The notes: generated from the letters alone by a model not told the origin. A stretch of DNA of 64,000 bases from an uncultured Gammaproteobacteria bacterium (GCA_937924335.1 CALDWW010000031.1:1-64000), one strand, 5' to 3'. Shown: positions 15,121-24,499, counted from the first letter of the stretch. Numbers and translations are program-made.

Positions 15121-16017
15121 TCAGAACGTACGTCTGACGGATCGCGGCGGATCAGCCCGGCAAGCGCGCTCCAGCTGGAAAGCGATAAGCTCCTGACGCT
15201 TCCGGTCGAGCACTGACGAGCCTTGCAGCAATTTGGCCGCCTCTTTGGGATTGACCACCGAGACAGAACCGTCGCCCCGTCTGTCGACGTACCAGCCCGG
15301 CAGCGCGAGTACCGGCTTCACCGGCACATCCTCACCCAACTTGGTGCGTAGCCAGTGGCTTAGCCACTTCGCCTGCCGGCCGGCCTGGTCCAGATAGCCA
15401 GTGTCTGAATGACCGGGAAAACTCAGCCGATGACCGTCGAACAGTACGGTGGCATCCTCCGCTCCGCGGCCCCGATCTGACCGTAACTTCGCCTTCGTCT
15501 CCACGGCGAGGACGCCGGTGGGACCGATGACGACGTGATCGATGTTGGATCCGGCGGCGGGGACATCGTGGAAGATCCGGCAACCGTGACGCATCAGTCT
15601 GTCCAGCTCCTGTCCGGTCGCCAGTTCGCCATCCAGACCCGCGCGGATACTACGTAAGGACCTGTAGTTGTGGAGCGTCCGGCTCAGAAGGAACAGGAAT
15701 CCTCCGGCGCCCGCAACCGTATAGAAGGCTGCCAGACCCGGGTTGGCGGCATCCGGGCTCCAGTTCTGTACTGAAAGCCACATGCTGTAGAACCACATGG
15801 GCACGAACAGGCCGAAGCCGAAAGACAGGGCAAGCTCGAGCTGCAGCTCTTCGAGACGCCGCTGCAGGCTGAACCCGGCAGGCCGCAGGAAATCCCGGTT
15901 GAATGGTGAATTGCCACGGCGCAGGCCTTCGGTATGGCGGACCGCTGCGATGAGCGCGAAGATGATGAGCATCGGCAATATTGCCGTCGCTGCCGGAACC
16001 AGTATCGACGAATCCAT
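15121..16017 (-). CDS. Membrane protein with NERD (nuclease-related) domain
   Basis: The 298-residue product has an N-terminal TM helix (about residues 6-24), a TM pair at about 75-125, then a NERD domain with the Asp and Glu-x-Lys core: SNIDHVVIGPTGVLAVETKAKLRSDRG. NERD domains belong to the PD-(D/E)XK nuclease-like fold; their role in membrane proteins is unclear. I chose the ATG at 16017, which begins the first TM helix. It converges with phoQ with only 4 bases between the stops, so it is probably an independent unit. Confidence 0.85.
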   Translation of the reverse strand: MDSSILVPAATAILPMLIIFALIAAVRHTEGLRRGNSPFNRDFLRPAGFSLQRRLEELQLELALSFGFGLFVPMWFYSMWLSVQNWSPDAANPGLAAFYTVAGAGGFLFLLSRTLHNYRSLRSIRAGLDGELATGQELDRLMRHGCRIFHDVPAAGSNIDHVVIGPTGVLAVETKAKLRSDRGRGAEDATVLFDGHRLSFPGHSDTGYLDQAGRQAKWLSHWLRTKLGEDVPVKPVLALPGWYVDRRGDGSVSVVNPKEAAKLLQGSSVLDRKRQELIAFQLERACRADPPRSVRRTF

Positions 16018-16148
16018 GCGGCCGCCTTCTCGTTTCTTGGCCACGACGAAATGCAACGCCGTCGCACACTTTCAAGCCGAGAGTCTAGCCGCTGTACATA
16101 ATGCGGGTCTGTGCGCCAGATCACACGACGCGAGAACCGTGTCGAAGC

Positions 16149-17411
16149 TCAGGTTGCTTCGGTCCGGGACTCTTCGGTCGAACACTCGGCCGGCAGCCGG
16201 ATGGTAAAGGTCGATCCCTTGCCGGCTTCGCTGTCGACAAACAGATCGCCGCCGAGCAAGCGGCAGAACCTCCGGCTGATGGCCAGCCCCAGGCCAGTGC
16301 CGCCGTATTTCCTGCTGGTCGAATTGTCGGCCTGGGTGAATGCGTTGAACAGCTTCTGCGCCTGCTCTTGCGATATGCCGATGCCGGTGTCGGAGACCGC
16401 CAGGCTGATCCACTCCCGGCCGTCCTGCTCCGATCTGCTGGCGGTGATGCCGACAGTGCCATTCTCCGTAAACTTGGCAGCATTGCTGAGCAGATTGAAC
16501 AAGGCCTGGCGCACCTTGATCAGGTCGACATAGGCGGTCCCGACGTCCGGGTCGCACTTGACGGCCAGATCGTTGCCGTTCTTCTCCACCAATGGCTGAA
16601 TCGTGCCGACGACGCCCTCCACCAGATCGGCGATGTCGACGTCCTCGCGGAAAACCGTCATCCGGCCAGCCTCGATCTTGGACAGGTCGAGCACGTCGTT
16701 GATAAGCGCCAGCAGGTGCTCGCCCGCCTGGTGGATCTTCTTCAAATCCGGTATGAGGTCCTCCTGCTCTAGATCCTCCAACTCCTCCTGCACCATCTCG
16801 CTGTAGCCGAGGATCGCGTTGAGGGGCGTCCTCAGCTCATGGCTCATGTTGGCAAGGAATGAGCTTTTGGCCTTGTTGGCTTCCTCCGCAGACTCCCGTG
16901 CCTCCTCGAGCTCCGCGGTGCGGTGCGCCACCGTCTCCTCGAGTTCCTCGCGGTGGCGGCGCAGTTCCGCATTGGCGCCCTGGATCTCCTCCATGAGTTC
17001 GTCACGATTTTTACGGCCCATGATGCCGAGAAGAGTCTCGCGGACCTCGGGAGTCAGGCTCATACTGGACAGCGGCGTGCGGCGCACTGCCCTGATGGTG
17101 TAGCTGCCGTCGCCATCGGCGCCGGCGTGAAACTGGTCGAAAAGACCGTTCGATTGGGGGATGTTTCTCGGCGAGGCCGTCGCCGAGAAGACGATCTCGA
17201 GATCGACTTCCGACTGCTCCGCCAGTACCGCGATCCGCAATGACGATTTTGGTGTCTCGTTGACGAGGACCCGGGCGATCTCGGAGGTGACCATCTGCAG
17301 GCGCGCGGTCGTGATCGCGTCCACCCCGAGGGTCCGCGCCACGTCACGCAGCTTGTGCCTCGCCCAGTGGACGCTCTCCGGACTGATGAGCCTGACGTCA
17401 CCGAGCCTCAT
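16149..17411 (-). CDS. Stressosome-linked histidine kinase with degenerate RsbT-like N-terminal domain
   Basis: A 420-residue soluble kinase. Residues 1-115 resemble an anti-sigma/RsbT-type domain ([30 protein letters not shown]) without the ATP-binding glycine boxes. A coiled coil (140-185) leads into a HisKA domain with phospho-accepting H191 ([18 protein letters not shown]), N box ([15 protein letters not shown]), G1 (VSDTGIGIS) and G2 ([10 protein letters not shown]). There is no TM helix or receiver domain. It overlaps the RsbX-like gene by 4 bases and is last in the stressosome operon. In gram-negative stressosomes the downstream output is often a two-component system; I infer the N-terminal domain receives RsbT or an RsbT-like signal. 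Its response regulator is not in the window. Confidence 0.85.
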   Translation of the reverse strand: MRLGDVRLISPESVHWARHKLRDVARTLGVDAITTARLQMVTSEIARVLVNETPKSSLRIAVLAEQSEVDLEIVFSATASPRNIPQSNGLFDQFHAGADGDGSYTIRAVRRTPLSSMSLTPEVRETLLGIMGRKNRDELMEEIQGANAELRRHREELEETVAHRTAELEEARESAEEANKAKSSFLANMSHELRTPLNAILGYSEMVQEELEDLEQEDLIPDLKKIHQAGEHLLALINDVLDLSKIEAGRMTVFREDVDIADLVEGVVGTIQPLVEKNGNDLAVKCDPDVGTAYVDLIKVRQALFNLLSNAAKFTENGTVGITASRSEQDGREWISLAVSDTGIGISQEQAQKLFNAFTQADNSTSRKYGGTGLGLAISRRFCRLLGGDLFVDSEAGKGSTFTIRLPAECSTEESRTEAT

Positions 17412-17998
17412 TGTCGATCCACCTTCACGGCGATACAGGCGGCATCGTCGTAATCCTTGCCGAACAATTCCACGATATTGCGGGCGATCGAGGCAGGTGT
17501 ATCACTGATCAGGTGCTTGTAATCCGACAACTCGAAACGATCCTTGACGCCATCGGTGTAGAACAGCAGCGTGTCGCCAGGATCCAGCTGCAGGACCTGG
17601 GGCATGCTGCGACGCAGGTGCGCCCCCACCGTGCCGTCTTTGGAGACGAGTCTGGTGGCTCGCCGCCAGACTCTCCTCGCTGCCGTATTGCCGATGCCGA
17701 TATACACCATCTCCTCTTTGTCGGGAACGATAAGAGCCAGCCCGACCGCGGCGCCCCTGCCCCCCTTTAGCCGGGAGTGCAGTATCTCGATGATCGTCTG
17801 CAGATCCGTCTCTTCCGTCTCGCCGAGAAACTCCGCAATACCCTTGGCAACGACGTTGGCCTCCTCGCCGTGGCCCAGGACATCCACGATGGCCACAAGC
17901 ATGGCCTCGCCCAGGTCCCTGACCACCGCCAGATCGCCACCCGACGGTTCGCCGAACATCGGCCGGACCCAGGTGCCGAACTGGAGCTTCAAAGCCAC
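17408..17998 (-). CDS. rsbX: RsbX-like PP2C/SpoIIE phosphatase
   Basis: The 196-residue protein is a single PP2C-type SpoIIE domain without sensor part, as in RsbX. Metal-binding Asp motifs are visible: [21 protein letters not shown] with [19 protein letters not shown], and the C-terminal [10 protein letters not shown]. In stressosomes RsbX dephosphorylates RsbR and RsbS and resets the complex. The start overlaps the rsbT stop by 10 bases and its stop overlaps the kinase start by 4 bases. Position and length both support the RsbX assignment over RsbU. Confidence 0.88.
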   Translation of the reverse strand: MALKLQFGTWVRPMFGEPSGGDLAVVRDLGEAMLVAIVDVLGHGEEANVVAKGIAEFLGETEETDLQTIIEILHSRLKGGRGAAVGLALIVPDKEEMVYIGIGNTAARRVWRRATRLVSKDGTVGAHLRRSMPQVLQLDPGDTLLFYTDGVKDRFELSDYKHLISDTPASIARNIVELFGKDYDDAACIAVKVDRQ

Positions 17999-18390
17999 TT
18001 CCTGATCGTGACACGGGTACCGGCGCCCGCCTCGGTCTTGATATCGAATTCGTCCATCAGCCTACGCACCCCTGGAAGGCCCAACCCCAGCGACCGTCCC
18101 GTGCTGTAGCGATCCTCCATGGCCCTCTCGAGATCGGATATTCCGGGGCCCTGGTCCTGGGCCCGGATCTCGATTCCGGAAGTTCCGGGGGCCGTCACCC
18201 GACGCAGGATGATCTCTCCCTGGCCGGCATACTTGATGATGTTGCGTGCCAGCTCGGAGACCGCGGTGGCGATCCTGCAGCTGGTGCTGACATCGAAACC
18301 GGCCTCCTGGGATTGTTGCCTGGCCCGCATGATGGCGACCGCCACATCACCCTCCTGGCCGATCGGGATGTGTCTCGGCCTGTCAGGCAT
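17989..18390 (-). CDS. rsbT: RsbT-like serine/threonine kinase (stressosome switch kinase)
   Basis: The 133-residue GHKL-type kinase has the RsbT hallmarks: ATAVSELARNIIKYAGQGEI (N box), AQDQGPGISDLERAM (G1) and GRSLGLGLPGVRRLMDEFDI (G2, nearly invariant in RsbT). RsbT phosphorylates RsbR and RsbS in the stressosome and on release activates the downstream module. ATG at 18390 is chosen because it overlaps the rsbS stop by 8 bases and starts at the family's usual position; the open frame extends further but inside rsbS. Confidence 0.92.
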   Translation of the reverse strand: MPDRPRHIPIGQEGDVAVAIMRARQQSQEAGFDVSTSCRIATAVSELARNIIKYAGQGEIILRRVTAPGTSGIEIRAQDQGPGISDLERAMEDRYSTGRSLGLGLPGVRRLMDEFDIKTEAGAGTRVTIRKWL

Positions 18391-18871
18391 CCTTCTGACC
18401 CTCTGGCTGCTCCACTTGCTGCGGTTGCTCCGCGTCGTTCGCGTCGTCCGCGTCAGCCATATCCTCCTCATCCTCCGTGTCTTCGAGCTCGGGGACCGCC
18501 TCCTCTTTCTCGTGCACCCGCAATCGTCTGACCGCCTGTTCTACGCTGATCGCCGTCTCGAGGCCCTCGACATCTGCATCCATCTCTACCAGCGCCGCCA
18601 CGATCCCGGGCTGGAGACCCACGAGGATCGGGCGGCCGCCCATCAGGGCGGTCATATTCAGGATGCGGCGCAGCTGGGCGAACTCCTGGACATCCATGAA
18701 CGGTACCGCGCTCACGTCGATAATGACGCCCATGGGCCGGGTACGCTGTACCGCTTCCAGCAGGTGCTCTCTGAAATTGTCCAGAACGGATTCGGTAAGC
18801 TCAACCTGAACCGATCCGACGAGGTGACCCTCGAACTCGTTGACATAGGCGCTGGCAGCTTTCTCGGACAT
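18383..18871 (-). CDS. rsbS: RsbS-like STAS protein with acidic tail and no phospho-serine
   Basis: The 162-residue protein has a STAS domain (residues 14-118) that aligns without gaps to RsbS: LVGSVQVELTESVLDNFREH, then IIDVSAVPFMD and ALMGGRPILVGLQPGI. Where B. subtilis RsbS has the phosphorylated Ser59 after Asp (IDSF), this protein has D60-V61 (MDVQEF). The second STAS phosphosite position (LTG/ITG in homologues) is V84. So neither acceptor residue is present. A highly acidic tail (residues 123-162, EDTEDEEDMADADDANDAE) is additional to the family length of about 120. The gene lies 12 bases after rsbR and overlaps rsbT. Confidence 0.9.
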   Translation of the reverse strand: MSEKAASAYVNEFEGHLVGSVQVELTESVLDNFREHLLEAVQRTRPMGVIIDVSAVPFMDVQEFAQLRRILNMTALMGGRPILVGLQPGIVAALVEMDADVEGLETAISVEQAVRRLRVHEKEEAVPELEDTEDEEDMADADDANDAEQPQQVEQPEGQKDA

Positions 18872-18883
18872 CGGCGACCCCTG

Positions 18884-19795
18884 TCATTGTCCGGACAGGA
18901 CGATGCCTGTCTGCCGGAACGCCTGCGTGAGAGCATCCTGGAGGGTGGCAGTCGTCTTGACGTTGCCCACGTCGATACCCAGTTCCACCATGGTCTGGGC
19001 GATCGCCGGCGACACGCCCGAGATGATGCACTCACAACCCATCAGGCTGGTCGCCTTGGTGATCTTGATAAGATGGTTGGCGACGGCGGTATCTACGACG
19101 GCGACGCCGCTGATGTCCAGGATGATCACGGTGGAACGGGTCTCTGCGATCCGGGACAACATGGCCGTCATCACGTCCTGGGCACGCCGCGAATCGATGA
19201 TCCCCACCACCGGCAACATGAGGATCTCGTTCCACAACGCGGTCACGGGCGTCGACATCTCCATCATCGCCCGGCTTTGCTCGGTGAGCTGACGGTTCAT
19301 CGCCACGGAAAAACTTTCCACCGCCAGCGAGGTATCCAGGTGCACCATCTTGGTCACGGAATTGACCGTCGCACCGTGCTCGTCGCCGGACTGGCTGCCG
19401 TCGTAATAGGTATCGTTGATCATCATCAGGAAATGGTTGACGGCGGCGAAGTAGCTCTGCAGAGATAGCCCGATGCGGGCATGAGCTTCCCCGACTGAGC
19501 GACGGCCGCGGATGTAATCGTCATCGACCTTCGCCTCGAAGAAGAGTCGCCAGAAGTCCTGCTGGAGCTTGCGGACAGCGGCCTCCTTGTCGGGATCCGA
19601 GAAGAACCGCGTGTATTCAGGCTGCCGTCTCAGCCAGGCGTAGAACTCCTCTATCAACTCTCCCAGCCTGGGTTCGATAATCCTGCCGTGCTCTCTGATC
19701 CGCTGGAGATCGTCCTCGTCGACCCGATAGAGCGCCATCAGCTCATCGGCTGTCAGGCCACTGCTCATGTTCGTGCGATCGATAGCCGACTCCAT
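18884..19795 (-). CDS. rsbR: RsbR-like stressosome protein with globin-sensor domain
   Basis: The 303-residue protein has an N-terminal sensor globin (about residues 20-170) and a C-terminal STAS domain (about 185-300). The globin keeps a histidine at the proximal haem position, H105 in VGEAHARIGLSLQSYFAAV, matching the H-x-R-I-G-L pattern of haem-binding globin-coupled sensors; B. subtilis RsbR lacks haem. The STAS domain retains the phospho-threonine after Asp (VVDTAVANHL, T236) and a Ser at the second site (IISGVSP, S259). The ATG at 19795 follows GGAG by eight bases. It starts the rsbR-S-T-X-kinase operon. I infer an oxygen or NO input to the stressosome. Confidence 0.9.
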   Translation of the reverse strand: MESAIDRTNMSSGLTADELMALYRVDEDDLQRIREHGRIIEPRLGELIEEFYAWLRRQPEYTRFFSDPDKEAAVRKLQQDFWRLFFEAKVDDDYIRGRRSVGEAHARIGLSLQSYFAAVNHFLMMINDTYYDGSQSGDEHGATVNSVTKMVHLDTSLAVESFSVAMNRQLTEQSRAMMEMSTPVTALWNEILMLPVVGIIDSRRAQDVMTAMLSRIAETRSTVIILDISGVAVVDTAVANHLIKITKATSLMGCECIISGVSPAIAQTMVELGIDVGNVKTTATLQDALTQAFRQTGIVLSGQ

Positions 19796-20105
19796 AGAGG
19801 TCACTCCACTGGCTTTGTCCCGGGCTGGCCAGTCTCGCAAAAATCCGGCTGGCTTGCAGCACAATCGCTACGGTGTCGTGAGTCGGGATCGCGGAAACGA
19901 CGCGGCCCTGACTGTGACTGGCGGGCGGGGCCTCAGGTGTCACCGGACCTCGGGCACCGGCGCATCGCCTGCTCGCTCAGGCACCCGCCACGTATTATTC
20001 TTACACCTCCGACGGGTTCCTCAGACGATGGGGCGTCGCCACCCGGCACACAGTCCGGTCGTGGCATCCGATACACCACAGCGCCAGAGATCACGGAGCA
20101 ACAGG

Positions 20106-20627
20106 GTGCAGCGACCGCATACCAATACCTATTGGCTGGAGCCGAGCCGGATACTGGCCGGGGAGTACCCGGGGGACGAGGACGAGGCCTTCTGCGTGCG
20201 CAGACTCGAGACCTACCTTGATTGCGGGATCAGTGACTTCCTCGACCTGACAACACCCGGAGAACTGCAGCCCTACGATGGGCTGCTCGCACGCCTGGGC
20301 GAAAGATCGGGGACTGAAATCGGTTACGCGAGATTCCCGATCGTGGATCGTAGCGTGCCGGACTCCCTGGAGCAGATGCGGGAGATCCTCGACGAGGTCG
20401 ACCGTCGTGTTGATGCCGGCGGCACCGTCTACGTGCACTGCTGGGGCGGAGTCGGAAGGACGGGCACCGTCCTGGGCTGTTACCTGGTCCGACAAGGCCT
20501 GACCGGGGATGCAGCAATAGCACAGCTCGCCAGGCTGTGGCCGCAGATGGAGAAGTCGTCCTGGCATCTCACGACCCCCGAGACCCCCCAGCAGTTCGCC
20601 TACATCCGTGACTGGCGCGAGCGATGA
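20106..20627 (+). CDS. Protein-tyrosine/dual-specificity-type phosphatase (active-site Cys present)
   Basis: The 173-residue protein contains the Cys-phosphatase loop VYVHCWGGVGRTGTVLGCYL (HCx5R, C about residue 117) and an upstream Asp in FPIVDRSVPD that fits the general acid. The family removes phosphate from Tyr/Ser/Thr or from small molecules; substrate unknown. A paralogue at 40349-40882 shares the whole length but has Ala in place of this Cys. The GTG at 20106 is preceded by GGAG at 20095-20098; the frame stays open upstream but that stretch looks non-coding. It is divergent from the stressosome operon, which could be functional or chance. Confidence 0.85.
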   Translation: MQRPHTNTYWLEPSRILAGEYPGDEDEAFCVRRLETYLDCGISDFLDLTTPGELQPYDGLLARLGERSGTEIGYARFPIVDRSVPDSLEQMREILDEVDRRVDAGGTVYVHCWGGVGRTGTVLGCYLVRQGLTGDAAIAQLARLWPQMEKSSWHLTTPETPQQFAYIRDWRER

Positions 20628-20949
20628 TGGCCGTCTGGTCGTTCCCGCATCCCGGGGCCGGACAGAGACGATAAATCGCACGTCACACTCCGGCCGCTAC
20701 CTATGGCGGGCGTCTCCAAGCTGGGCTATACAAAGAGTAAGAAGGGACGGCGGAAGACCCCGATCCGGGGTCCGGAAACGTCAGTCGTTTTGATCCCGGG
20801 TCGGTGGGTACGCCATCCGTACGGGAGTCTTTGTTGTGAAATCCCACGATGTCCGCCAGCCGTTCCAGACAACCGATCGGGTGCTGCTCGGCAGCGTCTT
20901 CGACCGGCATGGACGGCCGGACTCCGAGACAGGGATCAGGTGACCGACC
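20628..20949 (+). other. Gene-free stretch of 322 bases with a GC hairpin
   Basis: No convincing gene here. It holds a perfect hairpin GACCCC-GATCC-GGGGTC (20756-20772), followed by a weak AAACG/CGTTT stem with a short T-run (20776-20791). This might end the phosphatase transcript, but the T-run is too short and far for a confident terminator. AGGTG at about 20938 serves the next gene. Confidence 0.4.
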
Positions 20950-21624
20950 ATGTTCCACCATACGCCCTATCGTCCGTCCCCGAATCTGCCTCCGATGGTT
21001 CATCTGCTCGTCTGGGTCGCATTCATCCTCTTCCTGGTGATGCTTGCACTGGGGCCCAACAAGGCGAATGGCGTCGACGAAAGACTGGACGCGGTCAGCT
21101 TCAGCATTGACTGCCCGCAAGGGGGAGACTGGGAGGTCTTTCGTGAGCCCGACCGGATCTTCCTCAAGCGCCAGCGATTTGCCGAAGGGGAACGGACAGG
21201 CACCACTGCGCTATTGGTGATGAGGACTCGGCCGGTAGCCGAGAAGTGCGGCCTCCCGGCCAGGGAAACCGCTCAGAACTACTGCGATGATGAGGAATTT
21301 GAATTGTGGCTGAACGGACAGGTGACGGGTCTGTTCGGAATATCGGCTGTCGCTCGCGATGAGATCGACATGGAGGGCAAGCACGTCTACGCAATGCGTT
21401 ACCTGCAGGAGTTTGCGCCGGACTACGGAGGCGCGAGCACCGACAATCACCTGTACGTCTACTTCCCGCCCGAATTCGTGTCGGACAACTATTTCTTCGT
21501 CTTCCTGCAGACCGAGGCCTGTCTGCGACACCATTGCCCAGAAACGCAGGGCCACATGGACGAGTCCCCGATCAGGACCGCCCTCCGCTCACTGAGGATC
21601 GCATCCGCGGCCAGCCCGCCCTGA
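20950..21624 (+). CDS. Exported protein of unknown function
   Basis: A 224-residue protein with an uncleaved or late-cleaved N-terminal hydrophobic segment (residues 16-35, MVHLLVWVAFILFLVMLALG) and a mature domain with about six cysteines (FSIDCPQGGD, KCGLPARE, NYCDDEEFELW, ACLRHHCPETQG). Paired cysteines suggest disulfides in the periplasm. The beta-rich middle (HVYAMRYLQEF, NHLYVYFPPEF) reads like a small beta domain. I do not recognise a family. AGGTG lies 8 bases before the ATG at 20950; M16 at 20995 is an alternative start. It is followed by the cation ATPase after 130 bases. Confidence 0.7.
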   Translation: MFHHTPYRPSPNLPPMVHLLVWVAFILFLVMLALGPNKANGVDERLDAVSFSIDCPQGGDWEVFREPDRIFLKRQRFAEGERTGTTALLVMRTRPVAEKCGLPARETAQNYCDDEEFELWLNGQVTGLFGISAVARDEIDMEGKHVYAMRYLQEFAPDYGGASTDNHLYVYFPPEFVSDNYFFVFLQTEACLRHHCPETQGHMDESPIRTALRSLRIASAASPP

Positions 21625-21754
21625 CCCGGGACCGTGGAATTTGATCTTCGGATGTCTGCCGTGGGCGTGCACCGCCCAGACCCAATTGGCGATTCGATGG
21701 CGCAACCGGCCCGCGTGAGCTTTATTTAAGGGAGAGCGTCACGGGACCAGAGCG

Positions 21755-24499
21755 TTGAAACTCGACGGGCGATCGACGACGGCCGGGATCGATCCCGGGG
21801 ACGAGACGGAGCATGAGCTACCGTCCGGCGGATGGCACACGGCCGAAATTGATAAGGTCCTCCGCGATGTCGATGGGAGTCGGGGCGGCCTGACCGAGGC
21901 GGCAGCGGAGGCGCGCCTGCGCGACGTCGGCGCCAACCGGCTGCCGCGCGCGCCGGCCCCCACGGTACTGGAAATATTCCTGCGCCAGTTTCGCAGCCCG
22001 CTGATCTATGTCCTTGCTGCAGCCGCCGTAGTCTCTCTGTTGCTTGGAGAAGTCAAAGACGCGGCCTTCATCTTCGGCGTGCTTCTGATCAACGCGATCA
22101 TCGGCACCATCCAGGAAAATAGGGCGGAGCACGCCAGCCGTGCCCTCCAGCAGTTACTGAAGATCAGAGCGACAGTCCGGCGCGACGCCCAGGTAAGGGA
22201 GATCGATGCAGAAAACCTCGTACCCGGGGACGTGATCTATCTGGAGTCCGGAAATCGTGTGCCGGCCGATTCCCGCATCATCACTGCCCACGGCCTGGAA
22301 GCAGACGAGTCCCTGCTGACCGGCGAATCGGTGCCCGTACTCAAACAAGCCGACTGGATCGGGGATACGGACTCACCACTCGCGGACCGACTCAACATGG
22401 TCCATGCCGGCTCCATGATCTCCCGTGGCCGATGCCAGGCACTCGTCGTCGGAACCGGGACGCGCAGCGCGATCGGCCGCCTGGCACTCGATGTGCTGGC
22501 ACCGGAGTCCGGTAAACCACCACTGGTCTACCGGATGGAGCAGTTCACACGCTGGATCGCGATCGCTGTCCTGACGGCGGCCGCCGTCGTCGCCGTGCTG
22601 GGGACGGTCCTGGGCGGATACTCCGTTACCGAGATGTTCATGTTCGGGGTTGCGCTCGCCGTGTCGGCCATCCCGGAAGGCCTGCCTGTAGCGCTCACGG
22701 TGGCGCTCGCGATTGGTACGACCCGGATGGCTCGCCGCGGCGTGATCGTTCGTCGACTGACGGCGGTGGAAGGGCTGGGGAGCTGCACTTTGATCGCCAG
22801 TGACAAGACCGGGACCCTGACCTGCAACGAACTGACCGTGCGCCAGGTCCGGCTACCGAACGGCGCTGACTTCGAAGTGCTCGGACAGGGCTTCGTGCCC
22901 GAGGGCCACTTCCTGCAAGACGGCGTGCCTATCGAGCCGGACGAGAGCCTCGCGCTCGCAGATCTCGCCCGCGCAGTCGTCCTGTGCAATGAAGCAGATC
23001 TTCACCACGCGGACGGCGGCTGGACATGGCGTGGCGACCCGACCGACGTGGCCCTCCTCACGATGGCTTACAAGATCGGCTGGCGGCGAGAGACGTCACT
23101 CGAGCACCATCCACAGATCAACGAGATCCCTTTCGAGGCAGAGCACCAGTTCGCCGCGACCTTCCATCGCGTGGACGGCAGCCTGCAGGCCATGGTCAAG
23201 GGAGCCCCGGAGCGGGTTCTGGAGATGTGCGGGGGCGATCCGGACACCCTCGATCGTCTACGCGAGATGGCTCATGGGATGGCGCACGAGGGCTATCGCG
23301 TACTGGCAGTCGCGGACGGCCCGGCCGAGGGTGTCGACGATACCCATGCGCCGCCCGCTCCCGAAGGTCTGCGCCCGCTCGGACTCGTCGGGATGATCGA
23401 TCCGCTGCGCCAGGGAGTGAGTGAAGCCGTCGCTCTGGCACGGAGCGCGGGCGTCGGGACCATCATGGTGACCGGTGATCATCCAGTGACGGCACTGGCG
23501 ATCTCGAAGGACCTGGGTCTGACCGACGACGCTGATACGGTTGTGACCGGTAGCCAACTGATCGAGGCAGGCGATGAGGGGTTGGTTGAGGTAGTCAGCA
23601 GGGGGTGTGTGTTCGCAAGAGTCGCGCCACACCAGAAACTGGAGATCGTCAATGCTGCCCGAGAGGCCGGTCACTTCGTCGCGGTCACCGGTGACGGTGC
23701 CAATGATGCTCCCGCGTTGAAGGCAGCCAACATCGGTGTCGCCATGGGCAAGAGTGGCACCGATGTCGCGCGGGAGGCCGCGGAACTTGTGCTCAGCGAC
23801 GATCATTTCGCCACGATAACCGCCGGGATCGAGGAAGGCAGGATCGCCTATGACAACATTCGCAACGTCATCTACCTGCTGATCTCGACCGGCTTCGCCG
23901 AAGTCGTACTGGTAGCGCTGGCGATCGCGAACGGGATGCCGCTACCGCTGCTGCCTGTCCAGCTCCTGTGGCTCAATCTGGTCACCAATGGCATCCAGGA
24001 CGTTGCGCTCGCCTTCGAGCCGGGTCATCACGATGTACTCGAGCGTGGACCCCGACCACCGGGCGAATCGATCTTCAACAGGCTGATGATCGAACGCACC
24101 GTCATCGGTGCTCTGCTGATGGGTCTTGTAGGCTTCGGTCTGTTCTCATGGGCAATCGACTCGGGCTGGAGCGAGTCATCCGCCCGCAATGGCCTGCTGC
24201 TCCTGATGGTTCTGTTCGAGAACGTCCATCTGTTCAACTGCCGCTCCGAGACCCGCTCCGCGTTCGGCCTCTCGCCCCTCAAGAGCCCGGTGCTTCTCAT
24301 CGGCATGGTCGTCGCCTTTTCCGTTCATGTGTCAATGCTGTATCTGCCCTGGGGCAACCTGCTGCTCTCGACAGAGCCGGTCGGCGCCCGGGAGTGGATG
24401 ATGCTGGCAGGTCTCAGCCTGTCCATCCTGTTCGTAATGGAACTGCACAAGCTCTCGTGGGCATGGCGTCAAGGATCGTTCCGGCCGCGCGTCGATTGA
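21755..24499 (+). CDS. P2-type cation-translocating ATPase
   Basis: A 914-residue P-type ATPase with all catalytic motifs: actuator LLTGESVPV, TM4 AIPEGLPVALTVAL, phosphorylation site DKTGTLTCNE, nucleotide-site KGAPERVLEM, hinge VTGDGANDAPALKAANIGVAMG and a six-TM C-terminal block. The layout is that of Ca2+-type (SERCA/PMR1) pumps. In TM6 the SERCA triad N-T-D appears as NLVTNGIQD, i.e. Asn replaces the site-defining Asp, so Ca2+ specificity is uncertain. The start is a TTG at 21755; an AAGGGAG lies about 20 bases upstream, farther than ideal, so the true start may differ slightly. Confidence 0.92.
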   Translation: MKLDGRSTTAGIDPGDETEHELPSGGWHTAEIDKVLRDVDGSRGGLTEAAAEARLRDVGANRLPRAPAPTVLEIFLRQFRSPLIYVLAAAAVVSLLLGEVKDAAFIFGVLLINAIIGTIQENRAEHASRALQQLLKIRATVRRDAQVREIDAENLVPGDVIYLESGNRVPADSRIITAHGLEADESLLTGESVPVLKQADWIGDTDSPLADRLNMVHAGSMISRGRCQALVVGTGTRSAIGRLALDVLAPESGKPPLVYRMEQFTRWIAIAVLTAAAVVAVLGTVLGGYSVTEMFMFGVALAVSAIPEGLPVALTVALAIGTTRMARRGVIVRRLTAVEGLGSCTLIASDKTGTLTCNELTVRQVRLPNGADFEVLGQGFVPEGHFLQDGVPIEPDESLALADLARAVVLCNEADLHHADGGWTWRGDPTDVALLTMAYKIGWRRETSLEHHPQINEIPFEAEHQFAATFHRVDGSLQAMVKGAPERVLEMCGGDPDTLDRLREMAHGMAHEGYRVLAVADGPAEGVDDTHAPPAPEGLRPLGLVGMIDPLRQGVSEAVALARSAGVGTIMVTGDHPVTALAISKDLGLTDDADTVVTGSQLIEAGDEGLVEVVSRGCVFARVAPHQKLEIVNAAREAGHFVAVTGDGANDAPALKAANIGVAMGKSGTDVAREAAELVLSDDHFATITAGIEEGRIAYDNIRNVIYLLISTGFAEVVLVALAIANGMPLPLLPVQLLWLNLVTNGIQDVALAFEPGHHDVLERGPRPPGESIFNRLMIERTVIGALLMGLVGFGLFSWAIDSGWSESSARNGLLLLMVLFENVHLFNCRSETRSAFGLSPLKSPVLLIGMVVAFSVHVSMLYLPWGNLLLSTEPVGAREWMMLAGLSLSILFVMELHKLSWAWRQGSFRPRVD

